DNA of 64,000 nt from Canna indica (Eukaryota > Streptophyta > Magnoliopsida > Zingiberales > Cannaceae), in NCBI GenBank assembly GCA_034359265.1, contig CP136894.1, positions 30,348,501-30,412,500 on the forward strand. Direction: 5' to 3'. This document shows positions 1 to 9,717 of this stretch, in pieces. The position numbers were made by a program, and so were the translations under genes. The notes beneath the pieces are model-generated. The model had not been told where the DNA came from. It saw only the letters and a list, made by a program, of their open reading frames with translations, and searched no databases. Each line of letters begins with the position of its first letter. Positions within the stretch are counted from its first letter, which is position 1.

Positions 1-74
1 CATCCCAAACCCTCCCTAGTGTCATCCCTAATAACACACTATTAACTCCCTCTCTAGTGTGACCATTTCACCAA
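1..74 (+). repeat. Tail of 5' LTR
   Basis: The segment ends with CTCTAGTGTGACCATTTCAC, which aligns with the last bases of the 3' LTR at 6481-6513 and of the solo LTR at 53990-54022. Only the final part of the LTR is in the window. The expected primer-binding site after it is absent. Confidence 0.7.
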
Positions 75-1449
75 TGCTTTTTGATTATGCTAAAACTGAA
101 GAACTTGTTACCCTAAGTGAAGGAGACGATGACAATTGTCATACTCCTATATCTAATAAAGTTCTTGAAGTAAATAGTGTATCTAGCCAAATAAGTACAA
201 AGAGTTGGAACACTACAACACAATTGACCTATAGAGACACAAAATTAGAGACAAAATATATTTTTATTTTTAAATCTTCACATTTAGGGACTAATAGACA
301 CAAAATTTGCTCCTAATTAGTCTCTAAAGATCTATAGAAACAACAACAACAAAGTCACTTAATTGATTTGACTTTAAGCTATAGAAACACCAGCAACATA
401 GTCACTTAATTGATCTGACTTTAAAGCTATTTTTAGAGACTAATTAGGGATAAATTTTGTATTTATTAGTCTCTAAATATGGAGATTTAGAAATAAAAAT
501 CTAATTTGTCTCTAATTATGTGCGTCTATTGGTCGATTGTGTTGTAGTGGAAGAGAAAGGTGATATGTCACAAATGCAATGAGAAAGGGCACGTGAAGAA
601 GAATTGCCCTAGTATGAAGAACAAGGCAAAACGGAGGTCAAATGCTTCCACTCACTCACGTGCATCAAGTGAAGCATACTCACACCATGATCACAAAGCT
701 AACATCATGAACGTCAATGAGGAGGTATGCTCTTCTTCTAGCCATGATAATCATAATCATAGATCTAATTCATCTAGTTCATCGGATCTTCTTTATGATG
801 AATTATTAGATGAATGTAAAATATGTACACCTTGATCGTTAAAAAGGATAAAGAAAATAAAAAATTAAAAGAAGAAAATTTGAAACTTAGTTCTCATTTA
901 CATGAAGTAAAACTAGAAAATGAGAAACTAAAAATTAGTGTCACAAATTCATGTCATGATATCATAGACATTGACATTGAGGATTTGAAAAACAGAAATG
1001 ATATTTTGAAAAAGGAAAATAGTTTGTTAAAAACTCAATTGCATGCATTGCATAAATCTATAAATGATTTTAAAAATGGTTTGTTGGTTTTAAATAGGAA
1101 GATTAATGCTTCCTCTCTTAAAAGTTCTAGAAATCAAAATGATTCGTCTAGGAAACCCCAAAACAAAAATGCTTTTTCTAAGAATGCTCATGTTCATTAT
1201 AACTCACATGTTAAGCATTCCAATGCTAGATCCCATGTCCATGGTATAAGTAAAAAGAAATTTAATGGACATTATTTTTGTTTTGGTATTTTCGGCCATG
1301 CCATTAATGATTGTGCTTACAAGAAAAATCCAAGTGTAGCTAGGATAGTTTGGATTCCTAGGCCATCTAACCCCCAACGACCCAAAGCCATTTGGGTACC
1401 AAAAGTTTCTTGTTCTTTTGTAGGGGGGTTACCACACAAGGATGAATGA
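75..1449 (+). pseudogene. gag of Sirevirus-like element, 5'-deleted, frameshifted, MITE-interrupted
   Basis: Gag would form the particle that packages element RNA. This copy aligns with the fuller gag at 20591-21926 but starts at the equivalent of its MLYDYAKAEE stretch, so the N-terminal UBN2-like region is gone. A CACTA MITE splits it at 211-549; removing the MITE and one TSD copy restores reading from TKSW into KRKVICH. The first zinc knuckle, CHKCNEKGHVKKNC (about 563-604), keeps the CX2CX4HX4C pattern. A small deletion near 815-825 shifts the frame before a lysine- and glutamate-rich coiled coil (about 838-1110). The second knuckle (about 1275-1316) has lost both leading cysteines (Tyr and Phe in their place) but keeps His and the last Cys. 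The tail repeats the WVPK motif. It cannot make a normal Gag. Confidence 0.8.
211..549 (+). mobile_element. CACTA-type MITE, copy 1 (in gag)
   Basis: The ends are near-perfect 30-bp terminal inverted repeats starting CACTACAACACAAT and ending in its complement, TTGTGTTGTAGTG. The flanks carry a 3-bp duplication GAA (208-210 and 550-552). CACTA termini with a 3-bp target duplication are the hallmark of the En/Spm superfamily. The 339-bp interior is AT-rich, has no coding potential and contains partly self-complementary LAGAGACTAATTAG-like motifs, so it would depend on a transposase from elsewhere. A second copy lies at 6666-7007. Confidence 0.9.
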
Positions 1450-2700
1450 TAGATGAAATATTGAAGTTGACCTTAGATTCGGATGAAAAATCCTTCATGA
1501 GGTTGCAACTTCAAGTCATCATGATGCCTTAGTAAGGTTGGCATAAAAAATACATCGGTGTCATTCCTATAACTTAATTCCTATAGTATAGTTGGAATTT
1601 TGATACATAAATAACTTTGGTTGATTTCCGTGTTCTCGTTATATTTCTTGAAAAACATTTTTTATTTTTTATTTTCGGATCTATTCGGAGACCTTAGTAG
1701 CCTATAACAGGATCATGAGACATGGGGGTTCTAAATCGTAGACTCATTGTGGCCTTTCGGTTTTCAACCAATTGGAAGGGTTCGAGATCTTATTTTTTAA
1801 AACTTTACATTTTAAGATCTCTTTGATTCATTTTGGTATCACTTTGACTTATTTGTAAGTGAATCTCTACTACTTAGCAAAGTAGGTGTTTTGAAAATGA
1901 TACTTGATCCTTATCTTTGCTGTTTAGCACGATAACTTGCTAGTAGATATGGTTTTATCTTACTATTAATGAAGTGTACTTGCAAGTTATTGAAAATCGA
2001 AGGCTATCATCAAGAAAATGGGGAAAGAAAATAACATATATAGAATTCTTCAAGAAATAGGGTATGAGCGTTAATTTGGTAAAAATTCTTGTATGACACA
2101 TCTTTTCTCTTGATTGAATGAATTCCATATACTTAAGAATGATCTTGCTTGTTGTTTGAGTAAAATAGCATAAATAAGAAATTTGGAATATAAAGAAACT
2201 CCAAAATCTTGACTATCTTTATGATTACATATTATAGATAGATTTAAATTTGGAATCTTGTATCTTGATTGACAAATCTGTAATGAGCATAAATTGCAAA
2301 ATAATTACACTTAAACAAGTATCTTGATGAATACATAAAAATTCATATTTCAGGCAAATAAAAATGTGATGAGTGGATGTATTGAAAAATTGATATATAT
2401 GATTAAAATTGCATAAATTTTTTAGTAAAACTCTATATGCTCAAAAACATCATTATAACTGATCTAGACGATATCTTACCAGATCAGGGGATCCTACGAT
2501 AGAAATCTAAGGTTTAGCATAAAGTCCAAATATTTATGAAAATGCCACTGTGAACTTGAGGATCTTCTAGAAAATTGTAGAGAGGTTCTTTTTGAGTGAT
2601 TCTTGATTTTGGGGAATCCTCATGAAGCCTAGTTCATGTGGAAAAAAGTTTCATAAAATTCTAATATTTAGATCTCTCAAAATAATTTTCTTTGTAAGCA
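1450..2700 (+). other. Non-coding interior of the Sirevirus-like element
   Basis: No gene is seen. The segment is AT-rich and aligns in patches with the post-gag interior of the second element (21927 onwards). An example is the stretch GTGGCCTTTCGGTTTTCAAC at 1750-1769, which recurs near 22292 and, more diverged, near 59120. In a complete Sirevirus this position would hold pol. Confidence 0.6.
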
Positions 2701-2701
2701 C

Positions 2702-3578
2702 TATAAAACAGACTTCAGCTCGAGCGGTCACACGACATGCGACCGCCCGGTTGATTAGCGGACAGAAAATGATCTTGTCCACCCATTTGGCCGCCGACTG
2801 TTTTAATCTGAGCCCTTCAACAAAAGTTTTTAACCCCAAAACCAGGGCTCCTCTCACCATTCAAACCGGCCACTCACCCCTATTTCTTGGATCTTAAGGG
2901 TTCTTCTCCACTTCTAAGGTAAAAACTAAAATCTTAGCTCTAATAGATGAGTTAGTTCATCATGTTGAGTAGATGTTTCTTCTTCCTTCATCTCTATGTC
3001 TAGATTTACTCATAAAAATCATAGTTCATGCTTCTCTACTCTATGCATGGTGATTTTTTTCCTTGATATTTTTGGCTCAAAACAAGTTATAGGGAAGAAA
3101 AATCAAATTTCTTGTGTCTTTTCTGTGTTTAAAAGCTTTCTCTTCATGAAATCTCATATTTTTTCATCTTTTTATTTTGTTTGTCGTTGTTAAAAGGGAT
3201 CTTCATGATGATTCAAATTTCTCATTTCCATTTTTGCCAATTTTTTTTTAAAAAGAAAGGAAAAATGCCAAAACAAAATAGTGTTCTTGTTGGTTTTCAT
3301 TCTTTTGTGTTCTCTTTTTTTTGTAGATCAAATGATGCATATTGGTGTCCTAAAAATTCTATTTCTTAGGTGCATACATTACCTAAGAAAGGAAAAAGAT
3401 TATAATGCTTTTTAAAAAAAAGAAAGGAAAAAGATATTTATTGTTAAAATTATAATGCTTTTCTTTCAAAAAGAAACATAGGAAAAAGATTCTTGTAAAA
3501 ATTCATGTTGATCTTGAAAAATGTCTCTTCTTTTTGGTTTAGGTGCATACATTACCCATTAAAACTAATTATCTGCAG
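2702..3578 (+). promoter_or_regulatory. Possible internal promoter, 5' leader and intron ahead of the second ORF
   Basis: A TATAAAA box lies at 2702-2708. About 210 bp downstream is a good donor, AAG|GTAAAA, with GT at 2919-2920. An acceptor, TTATCTGCAG, ends at 3578, ten bases before the ATG of the second ORF at 3589. The intervening 660 bp is T-rich, as plant introns are. This suggests that the second ORF could be read from its own spliced transcript rather than from full-length element RNA. It is an inference from motifs alone. Confidence 0.35.
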
Positions 3579-3588
3579 ATTATCCTAA

Positions 3589-4722
3589 ATGGCACCCAAG
3601 ATAAAGCTTCCAAGTTTGCTCGATAACCTCCTAACCTCCATAGGCAAGACCCAAGCCCCTAGGTTTGTAGACAGAACCATCTTACAAATTCGTCCAGTGA
3701 ACCTAGGAGATCTAGAAAAGTATGACATTAGAAGTAGGCTTGCAGCCCTGGGATGGGTAGAATACATAGGGAGATAGGTACCAGTGTGTCCCATATTGGT
3801 AAAGGCATTCTTCTCTAACCTAGTTATAGATTTGGCTAGATTAGGTGACTCACCAGTCCTTAGATCCGAAATCCTAGGTAAATCCATAGTCATCACTGAA
3901 ACAACCATTAGGGATGCTTTTGGGTTCCCTCTACTAGGAAGATCAATATATAACATGTCCACACACTACTTTCATGAGGATTTTCCTAGTTCTGAGGTTG
4001 TGTCAACCATTTGCCGTGAAGGTTACCAGGGGATGCTTCCTACTCAAAGCATCAAACTTTCAACTATTGCTAGGATTATTCATCTTATCATTGCTTATAA
4101 TATACTTCCTAGGGCAGGACATTATGATGAGGTAACCAGCACGACCACTAAAGTGCTCTTTTATGCTATGACTCGTAGACCTATAAACGTTCCTGATCTT
4201 ATGCTTTGTTACATAGCGGATGTTCATGCCTCTACAAAGCAAGCCCTACCCTATGCCACAGTAATCTCTCATTTCATTTATGCTGCTAGGGTAAATAGGT
4301 CCAAATTTGAGATAGAGTATGTGCCCAAAGCAATAGACACCTATAGCCTAAACCGGATGAAAATACTTGAAAACCAACGCGGTAAGAGGGTACGAGGGGC
4401 ACCTAAGGCGCACAACGATGATAATGAGGACAAGGATGAGGCAGATGTTGGTAGAAGCTCGTCAGCTGCTACTCATATTGAACGTTTGGGAAAGCCGGAG
4501 CATCGATTTGCTCAATTTCATATTGACCAACTGAAATGGAAAAGAGGTACGACATGGCCTCTAGACGAGTACGACATTGATCAGTATGGTCAACACATCG
4601 ATCAGTATGGTCAGAGAGTTGATGAGTATGGTCATCGCATTGATGAGATGTATGGTCAGGTGGATGAGATGTGGCAATACTATCAAACACATTTGCCACC
4701 TCCACCACCTGAGGATGATTAG
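3589..4722 (+). pseudogene. Plant-transposon-protein-type ORF, one premature stop
   Basis: One frame of 377 codons plus stop is open except for a TAG at 3775-3777, at a position where CAG (Gln) would be expected. The central region (about residues 60-240) resembles the putative plant transposon protein domain (Pfam PF20167 type, from memory). Recognisable parts are the ALGWVE segment near residue 55 and the stretch ILPRAGHYDEVTS...LFYAMTRRPINV near residues 180-205. Its biochemical function is not known. The C-terminal third is acidic and hydrophilic, then has four or five degenerate repeats of the form IDQYGQ / VDEYGH / IDEMYGQ (about residues 325-360), and ends in PPPPPEDD. Lying just upstream of the polypurine tract, it occupies the place of the env-like ORF of Sireviruses, but I see no signal peptide or transmembrane helix. 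Confidence 0.7.
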
Positions 4723-5182
4723 TCCCACTGTTGCATGATGTCATTCATTATATGGACTTGTATTAATACTATACTTTGCTTAGACTATTTTGTATTTGTC
4801 TTTGAGACTGCTTGCCTTTATATTTATGTGGTTACGTTGAACATATTATTATTACACTTAACTATGTGAGGATTGGATGATGCTACACTTGATCATATGA
4901 CTTATCATGAATGACTCATATTTTTTCTCTTTATTTTTTTTAAGTACCCTTTTTGATCGATGACAAAAGGGGAAGAAGAGTGTTCATCATTACGAGTTAA
5001 CAAGTTGCAAATTAGGCATGATGATAGGGGGAGATTTAAATATATGCATATTGATAGGGGGAGCACTAAATATAATATGTTTTGTATTCATCATCTTTTA
5101 ATGCTCTCAAATATGCACTTATAAACTCATGCTTCAGATATATAGATTTTCAGTTCTTTATCATCGATGGTTTGTCATCATC
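4723..5182 (+). other. 3' untranslated interior between second ORF and polypurine tract
   Basis: This AT-rich stretch has no gene. It contains two short repeats of the form GATAGGGGGAG (near 5023 and 5054) that resemble the polypurine tract downstream and may be relics of secondary plus-strand priming sites. Confidence 0.5.
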
Positions 5183-5195
5183 AAAAAGGGGGAGA
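5183..5195 (+). promoter_or_regulatory. Polypurine tract
   Basis: AAAAAGGGGGAGA immediately precedes the LTR start TGTTGACC. This is the usual plus-strand primer of copia/Sirevirus elements and fixes the LTR boundary. Confidence 0.85.
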
Positions 5196-5517
5196 TTGTT
5201 GACCGAAGGTTTTTTTTCTTCGTGCTCTACTCTCTTCATGATTATTTTGATGATAACAAACCAAGCCTATCTAACCGAGTTCTTGAAGGATGAAGGTCAC
5301 AGGTTCGATAAAAGACAAAAGTCGGTTTCACGGTTTGCGACATCGGTCTCGATACAACATACATTTACGATGACTCACAGGAATTCGACGCTGCACCAAA
5401 GACGTCTTGGACAAGTCTAGAGAACATCTGAAAAGATCTCTAAGTTGATGCACGCTGAAGGCTGGAACCCGAAAATAAAGCGTGCAACCAGAAGATCGAA
5501 AGAAGAAGTTTCCAGGC

Positions 5518-5712
5518 CAAGTTCGGTCGACCGACCGATCGACCGAATGTGGTCAAAAATTGGCAGAAGCCAATTCGGTCGACCGAATGTGGTGAAAAAT
5601 TGGCAGTAGCCAATTTGGTAGACTAGTCGGTCGACCGATGTGTGCCCAAAAGCGGAAAATTGCCACGGTTTCTTGCGCGGTCGATTGACGATCGATCGGC
5701 AAGCGACCGGGC
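5518..5712 (+). repeat. GTCGAC/CGATCG-rich cluster in LTR
   Basis: Words such as GGTCGACCGACCGATCGACC recur here, separated by near copies of AAAATTGGCAGAAGCCAATT. Equivalent clusters lie at the same place, just upstream of the TATA box, in the LTRs at 19350-19690 and 53090-53215. They may be a U3 regulatory array. Confidence 0.6.
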
Positions 5713-5751
5713 ATCGTGAACGGGCAGAAAACCGCCTGTTGACGACACCTT

Positions 5752-5786
5752 GAGTTTGGGGGGTTATAAATACTCACCCCAAACTC
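5752..5786 (+). promoter_or_regulatory. TATA box inside an inverted repeat
   Basis: The arms GAGTTTGGGG (5752-5761) and CCCCAAACTC (5777-5786) are perfect complements, and the 15-base loop holds TATAAATA (5765-5772). It is the likely core promoter of the LTR. Inverted repeats of different sequence surround the TATA box of the two related LTRs at 19729-19748 and 53246-53279. Confidence 0.6.
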
Positions 5787-6513
5787 TCTCCTTGGTTTTT
5801 GTTGATGCCTCTATGCCTCGAAGAGTAATCCTAAGCATTTTTTAAGCTCTTTCTTGGTCAAATCTTCAAAACCCAGCCCTTGATCCCTCAATCTCATGTG
5901 TTCATCATTGGAGGGTCCTTCACGTTTGCTAGGCTCAACAAGAAGAGTTGATCCTAGTGTGATAAGTCCTCATTTCTCTATTCTTGTAATTAAAATGTTT
6001 TTAGTTTGTTTTTCATTGTATTAACTTGATTGCATAATAGACCTTGTGTAGGGTTTATCTACTTTGTGGTAACCTTGGTGTTTAAGGTGTAAAGCCACTT
6101 GTGTAAAATTAGATTAGGAGTTGTTCTTGGGAATTGAGGTGGGACAGCTCACTTGGTGTGAAGGTGGATACTTTCAGGTGGGGTATGCCTTTGGAAGGAG
6201 TGTAGGGTCTTTCCAGTGTAAAGTCCTCAATTGTAAGCCACTCTTAATTTAGTGCACTTGGGTGTGAAATCATAAGCACGGGTCTTAGGTAGTGGATTAG
6301 GCGGTTAGCCGAACCACTATAAATCCCTTTGTGTTAGCATTGTTCTTCTTGCGTTTGTTTAACTTCTTTATTTTATCGCTTCTGTATTTAATCATCTAAT
6401 TGTGTATTGCCTAAGTTGTAAGAAAGTGATAGAACTCAAAAAACCAGAATTAGGGAAAAAGATTTAGATAACACACTATTCACCCCCCATCTAGTGTGGT
6501 CATTTCTCCAACA

Positions 6514-9500
6514 ATCTCAATTCCTCCTTACTAGATGGCACTTGCGGAGTTGAGAGAGCTTAAGGCCCAGTTGTAGGAGTTGTTGGACTTGGGGTTTATC
6601 CGCCCAAGTGTGTCACCTTGGGGAGCGCCGGTGCTGTTCGTTAAAAAGAAAGATGGATCAATACGCACTACAACACAATTGACCTATAGAGACATAAAAT
6701 TAAAGATAAATTATATTTTTGTTTATAAATCTTCATATTTAGAGACTAATAGACACAAAATTTGCTCCTAATTGATTTGACTCTAAATATCTATAAAAAC
6801 AACAACAACAGAGTCACTTAATTGATTTGACTCCAAGCTATAGAAATACCAGCAATAGATGCACTTAATTGATTTGACTCTAAAACTATTTTTAGAGGCT
6901 AATTAGGGATAAATTTTGTGTCTATTAGTCTCTAAATGTGAGGATTATAAACAAAAATCTAATTTGTCACTAATTATGTGCCTCTATAGGTCAGTTGTGT
7001 TGTAGTGGCGGATGTGTATAGATTACCAATAGCTTAACAAGGTAACCATCAAAATCCGTTATCCGCCTCCCAGGATTGATGACTTGTTTGATCAGTTGTA
7101 GGGAGCCCAGTGGTTTTCAAAGATTGACCTGAGGTCGAGGTACCATCAGTTGAGAATTCGGGATCAAGAAATTTGCAAGACCGTTTTTAGAACAAGATAT
7201 AGTCACTTTGAGTTTTTGGTCATGTCCTTCGGGCTAACTAATGCACAAGCAGCCTTTATAGACTTTATGAACTGGGTATTCAAGGAGTTCTTAGATAGGT
7301 TCGTCATAGTATTTATTGACGATATTCTGATCTATTCCAAGAGCGAAGCTGAGCACAGGGATCACCTGAGGTTAGTCCTAGAAACCCTCAGGCAGCACTA
7401 GCTTTTTGAAAAATTCTCAAAGTACGAATTCTGGCTAACTAGTGTGGGGTTCTTGGGGCATATAGTGTCTAGAGAGGGGGTCAAGGTGGACCCCACAAAG
7501 ATGAAGGTAGCTCAAAACTAGGAGAGGCCAACTAATGTTATCGAGATCCGTAGTTTCTTGGGATTGGCTGGCCACTATAGAAAATTTGTGGAGAATTTCT
7601 CTAACATCGCCGCCCTGCTCATGCGCCTAACTTAGAAGAAGGTAAAATTTATTTGGGATGACAAATGTGAGGAGAGCTTTCAGAAACTCAAGGACCGCTT
7701 GACTATCGCTCCAATGTTAGCACTACCTTCAGGATCAAGAGGATTCGTGATATATTGCGATGCTTCTCAGGTTAAGCTAGGGTGTGTACTGATGCAACAT
7801 GGCCGAATAATTGCGTACGCATCCAGGCACCTAAAGAACCACGAGAACACTTATTTGACTCATAATCTAGAGATGGCAGCTATAGTCTTTGCTCTTAATT
7901 TGTGGCATCATTATTTGTATGGTGAGGCCTGTGAGATCTACACTGACCACGTGAGCCTCCAATACTTGCTCACCCAAAAGGATTTGAACCTAAGGGAGCG
8001 CAGATGGATCAAGCTACTAAAAGATTATGATTGCACGATCCTGTACCATCTCGGGAAGGCAAATGTGGTGGCAGATGCTTTGAGCAGAAAGTCTATGGGC
8101 AGTCTGGCACATATGACAGTTAGGAGGAGACCGTTGGCGCGAGAGCTTGCCGTGTGTTTAGATGGTGGAGCAGTCTTGTTAGTGTTTGACTCCGGAGCAC
8201 TGGTGGCCCATATATGAGTGCAGTTCACACTGGTGGATATGTTGCGGGCAGCTAAGGTAGAGGATGCTTTTAGCCCGTTGACCGTGGACCTAATCAGGAC
8301 AGGTGATGCTGATAATGGATACGGGGTGGATTTCGAGGGTGTCCTCATATTCAAGGACATGATAGTGGTGCCCGACATGGTAGAGGTCCGCAGGCAGGTG
8401 TTGGAGATGGCGCACCGTTCCACCTACACCATGCACCCGGAGGCCACAAAGAAGTACCAGGATTTGAGGCAGCATTACTAGTGGAAACAAATGAAGAGAA
8501 AGGTGGCAGAGTTTGAGTCTAAGTGTTTGGTTTGCCAATAGATAAACGCCGAACACTTGAGGCCTACAGGGCTGTTGCAGAATCTAGAGGTGCTAGAGTG
8601 GAAATGGGAGAAAGTCACTATGGATTTTGTTAGAGGCTTACCGAGATCAGGGAAGGGAAATCATTCCATTTGGGTAGTGATGGACCGATTAACCAAGTCG
8701 GCACATTTTATTGCAGTGAATACTACTTAACTGCTGAGCAGTATGCACGACTATTTCTGAACTGCATTGTTGCATATCATGGGATCCCAGTAATGATTTT
8801 ATCCAATCGGGGTACTCAGTTCATCATGCGGTTATGGTAGTCCTTCCAGGAGGATTTGGGCATGTAGGTTCGATTTAGCACCGCCTTCCACCCTCAAACA
8901 GATGGATAGTCCAAGAGGACCATACAAACTCTGGAGGATATGCTGAGGGTCTGTGTTTTGGATTTGGAGGGCGGCTGGGAGAGACATTTACCTCTTGTTG
9001 AGTTCGCTTATAATAATAGGTATCATAGTAGTATCGGTATGGCACTGTTTGAGGCCTTGTACGGGCGCAGATGCATGTCGCCCGTAGGATGGTTCGAGGC
9101 TGGCGAGTCTCAAATGTTAGGTCCAGATCTATTTCATGAGGTAGTTGAGAAGGTGAAGTTGATTAAGGAACGGCTTTTGGCAGCACAGAGTCGTCAGAAA
9201 ATGTATGCAGATGGTAAAGCTAGAGACTTGAAATTTTGGGAAGGGGATATGGTCCTCCTAAAGGTGTCCCCTACGAAGGGAATTGTTCATTTTGGGAAAA
9301 AGGGGAAATTAAGAACCAGATTTATCAGTCCCTTCCCAATTCTACGGTGTAGAGGCGCGGTTGCTTATGAGCTGGCCTTACCACCCAGCATGGACAAAGT
9401 TCATCCCGTCTTCCATGTGTCCATGTTAAAGCGGTACGTTCGAGGTGAGTCCAATGTCCTCAACGCTGCCGTATTTGAGATTGATCCGGCATTTTCATAT

Positions 9501-9702
9501 GAGGAGAAGCCATTGAGATTTTGGACAGGCAAATAAGGAAGCTGAGATCTCGAGAGGTTCCCCCAGTAAAGGTCCACTGGGAGCATCACTCTGGTCAGGA
9601 GACTACCTGGGAGGTAGAGCGCGACATGAAGGAAAAATATCCTCATCTTCTCGATGTCGTAGTGAGTCTCTTTTCTCACACAAAAATCCGGGGACGAATT
9701 TT
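6514..9702 (+). pseudogene. Tekay-type gypsy pol remnant (RT, RNase H, integrase, chromodomain)
   Basis: The frame starts at the linker before RT and carries the [12 protein letters not shown] and MCIDY motifs, split by a [15 protein letters not shown] is near 7313-7339, RNase H YCDAS near 7755, TDH near 7941 and [13 protein letters not shown] near 8057. Integrase and a C-terminal chromodomain-like DRQIRKLRSREVP...VEWEHH segment (about 9523-9620) follow. Removing the MITE plus one TSD copy leaves one frame from 6514 to about 8730, broken only by point stops. A 1-base loss near 8730 (after VNTT) and another near 9520 shift it. Two integrase catalytic residues are lost: SNRGTQF replaces SDRGTQF, and SKRT replaces SERT. 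The protease/gag half lies left of the nested element, outside the window. Confidence 0.85.
6666..7007 (+). mobile_element. CACTA-type MITE, copy 2 (in gypsy RT)
   Basis: This 342-bp copy has the same termini as 211-549: CACTACAACACAATTGACC at the left and its complement ending TTGTAGTG at the right. It lies within the RT codons between SIR and MCIDY. The flanks are ACG on the left and GCG on the right, a 3-bp duplication with one later change. Interiors of the two copies align along their length with scattered substitutions. Confidence 0.9.
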
Positions 9703-9717
9703 CCTTAAGGGGGTAGA
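9703..9717 (+). promoter_or_regulatory. Polypurine tract of the gypsy element
   Basis: CCTTAAGGGGGTAGA immediately precedes the LTR start TGTTATAACC. It matches the polypurine region CCTTAAGGGGGAAGG of the related element at 40755-40769. Confidence 0.75.

Larger units (their letters stand above)
1..6513 (+). mobile_element. Sirevirus-like Ty1/copia element lacking pol (5' end outside window)
   Basis: The visible order is tail of a 5' LTR, gag pseudogene, non-coding spacer, an ORF of the plant-transposon-protein type, polypurine tract and 3' LTR. I see no protease, integrase, reverse transcriptase or RNase H between gag and the polypurine tract, so this copy could only move with helper proteins. 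The PBS and first half of gag are missing: the LTR tail joins directly to mid-gag, which implies an internal deletion. The right edge lies in a gypsy pol frame whose codons resume with ATC TCA ATT at 6514, so the element is nested in that gypsy copy. The left flank is outside the window, so the target-site duplication cannot be checked. Placement near the Sireviruses rests on the gag layout (two CCHC knuckles, coiled coil, WVPK tail) and the AAAAAGGGGGAGA polypurine tract. Confidence 0.75.
5197..6513 (+). repeat. 3' LTR of Sirevirus-like element
   Basis: The LTR begins TGTTGACC after the polypurine tract and ends CATTTCTCCAACA, where gypsy codons resume. It is 1317 bp long. It shares layout with the LTR at 19050-20522 and the solo LTR at 44772-54022: an upstream block rich in GGTCGACC/CGATCG words, a TATA box, conserved text around AAAGCCACTTGTGTAAA, and an end resembling CACCCCCCATCTAGTGTGG. 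Confidence 0.85.

Noticed and set aside
3589..4722. Envelope protein in the Sirevirus env-like position
   Set aside because: No signal peptide or transmembrane segment is visible, and the sequence fits the plant-transposon-protein domain instead.
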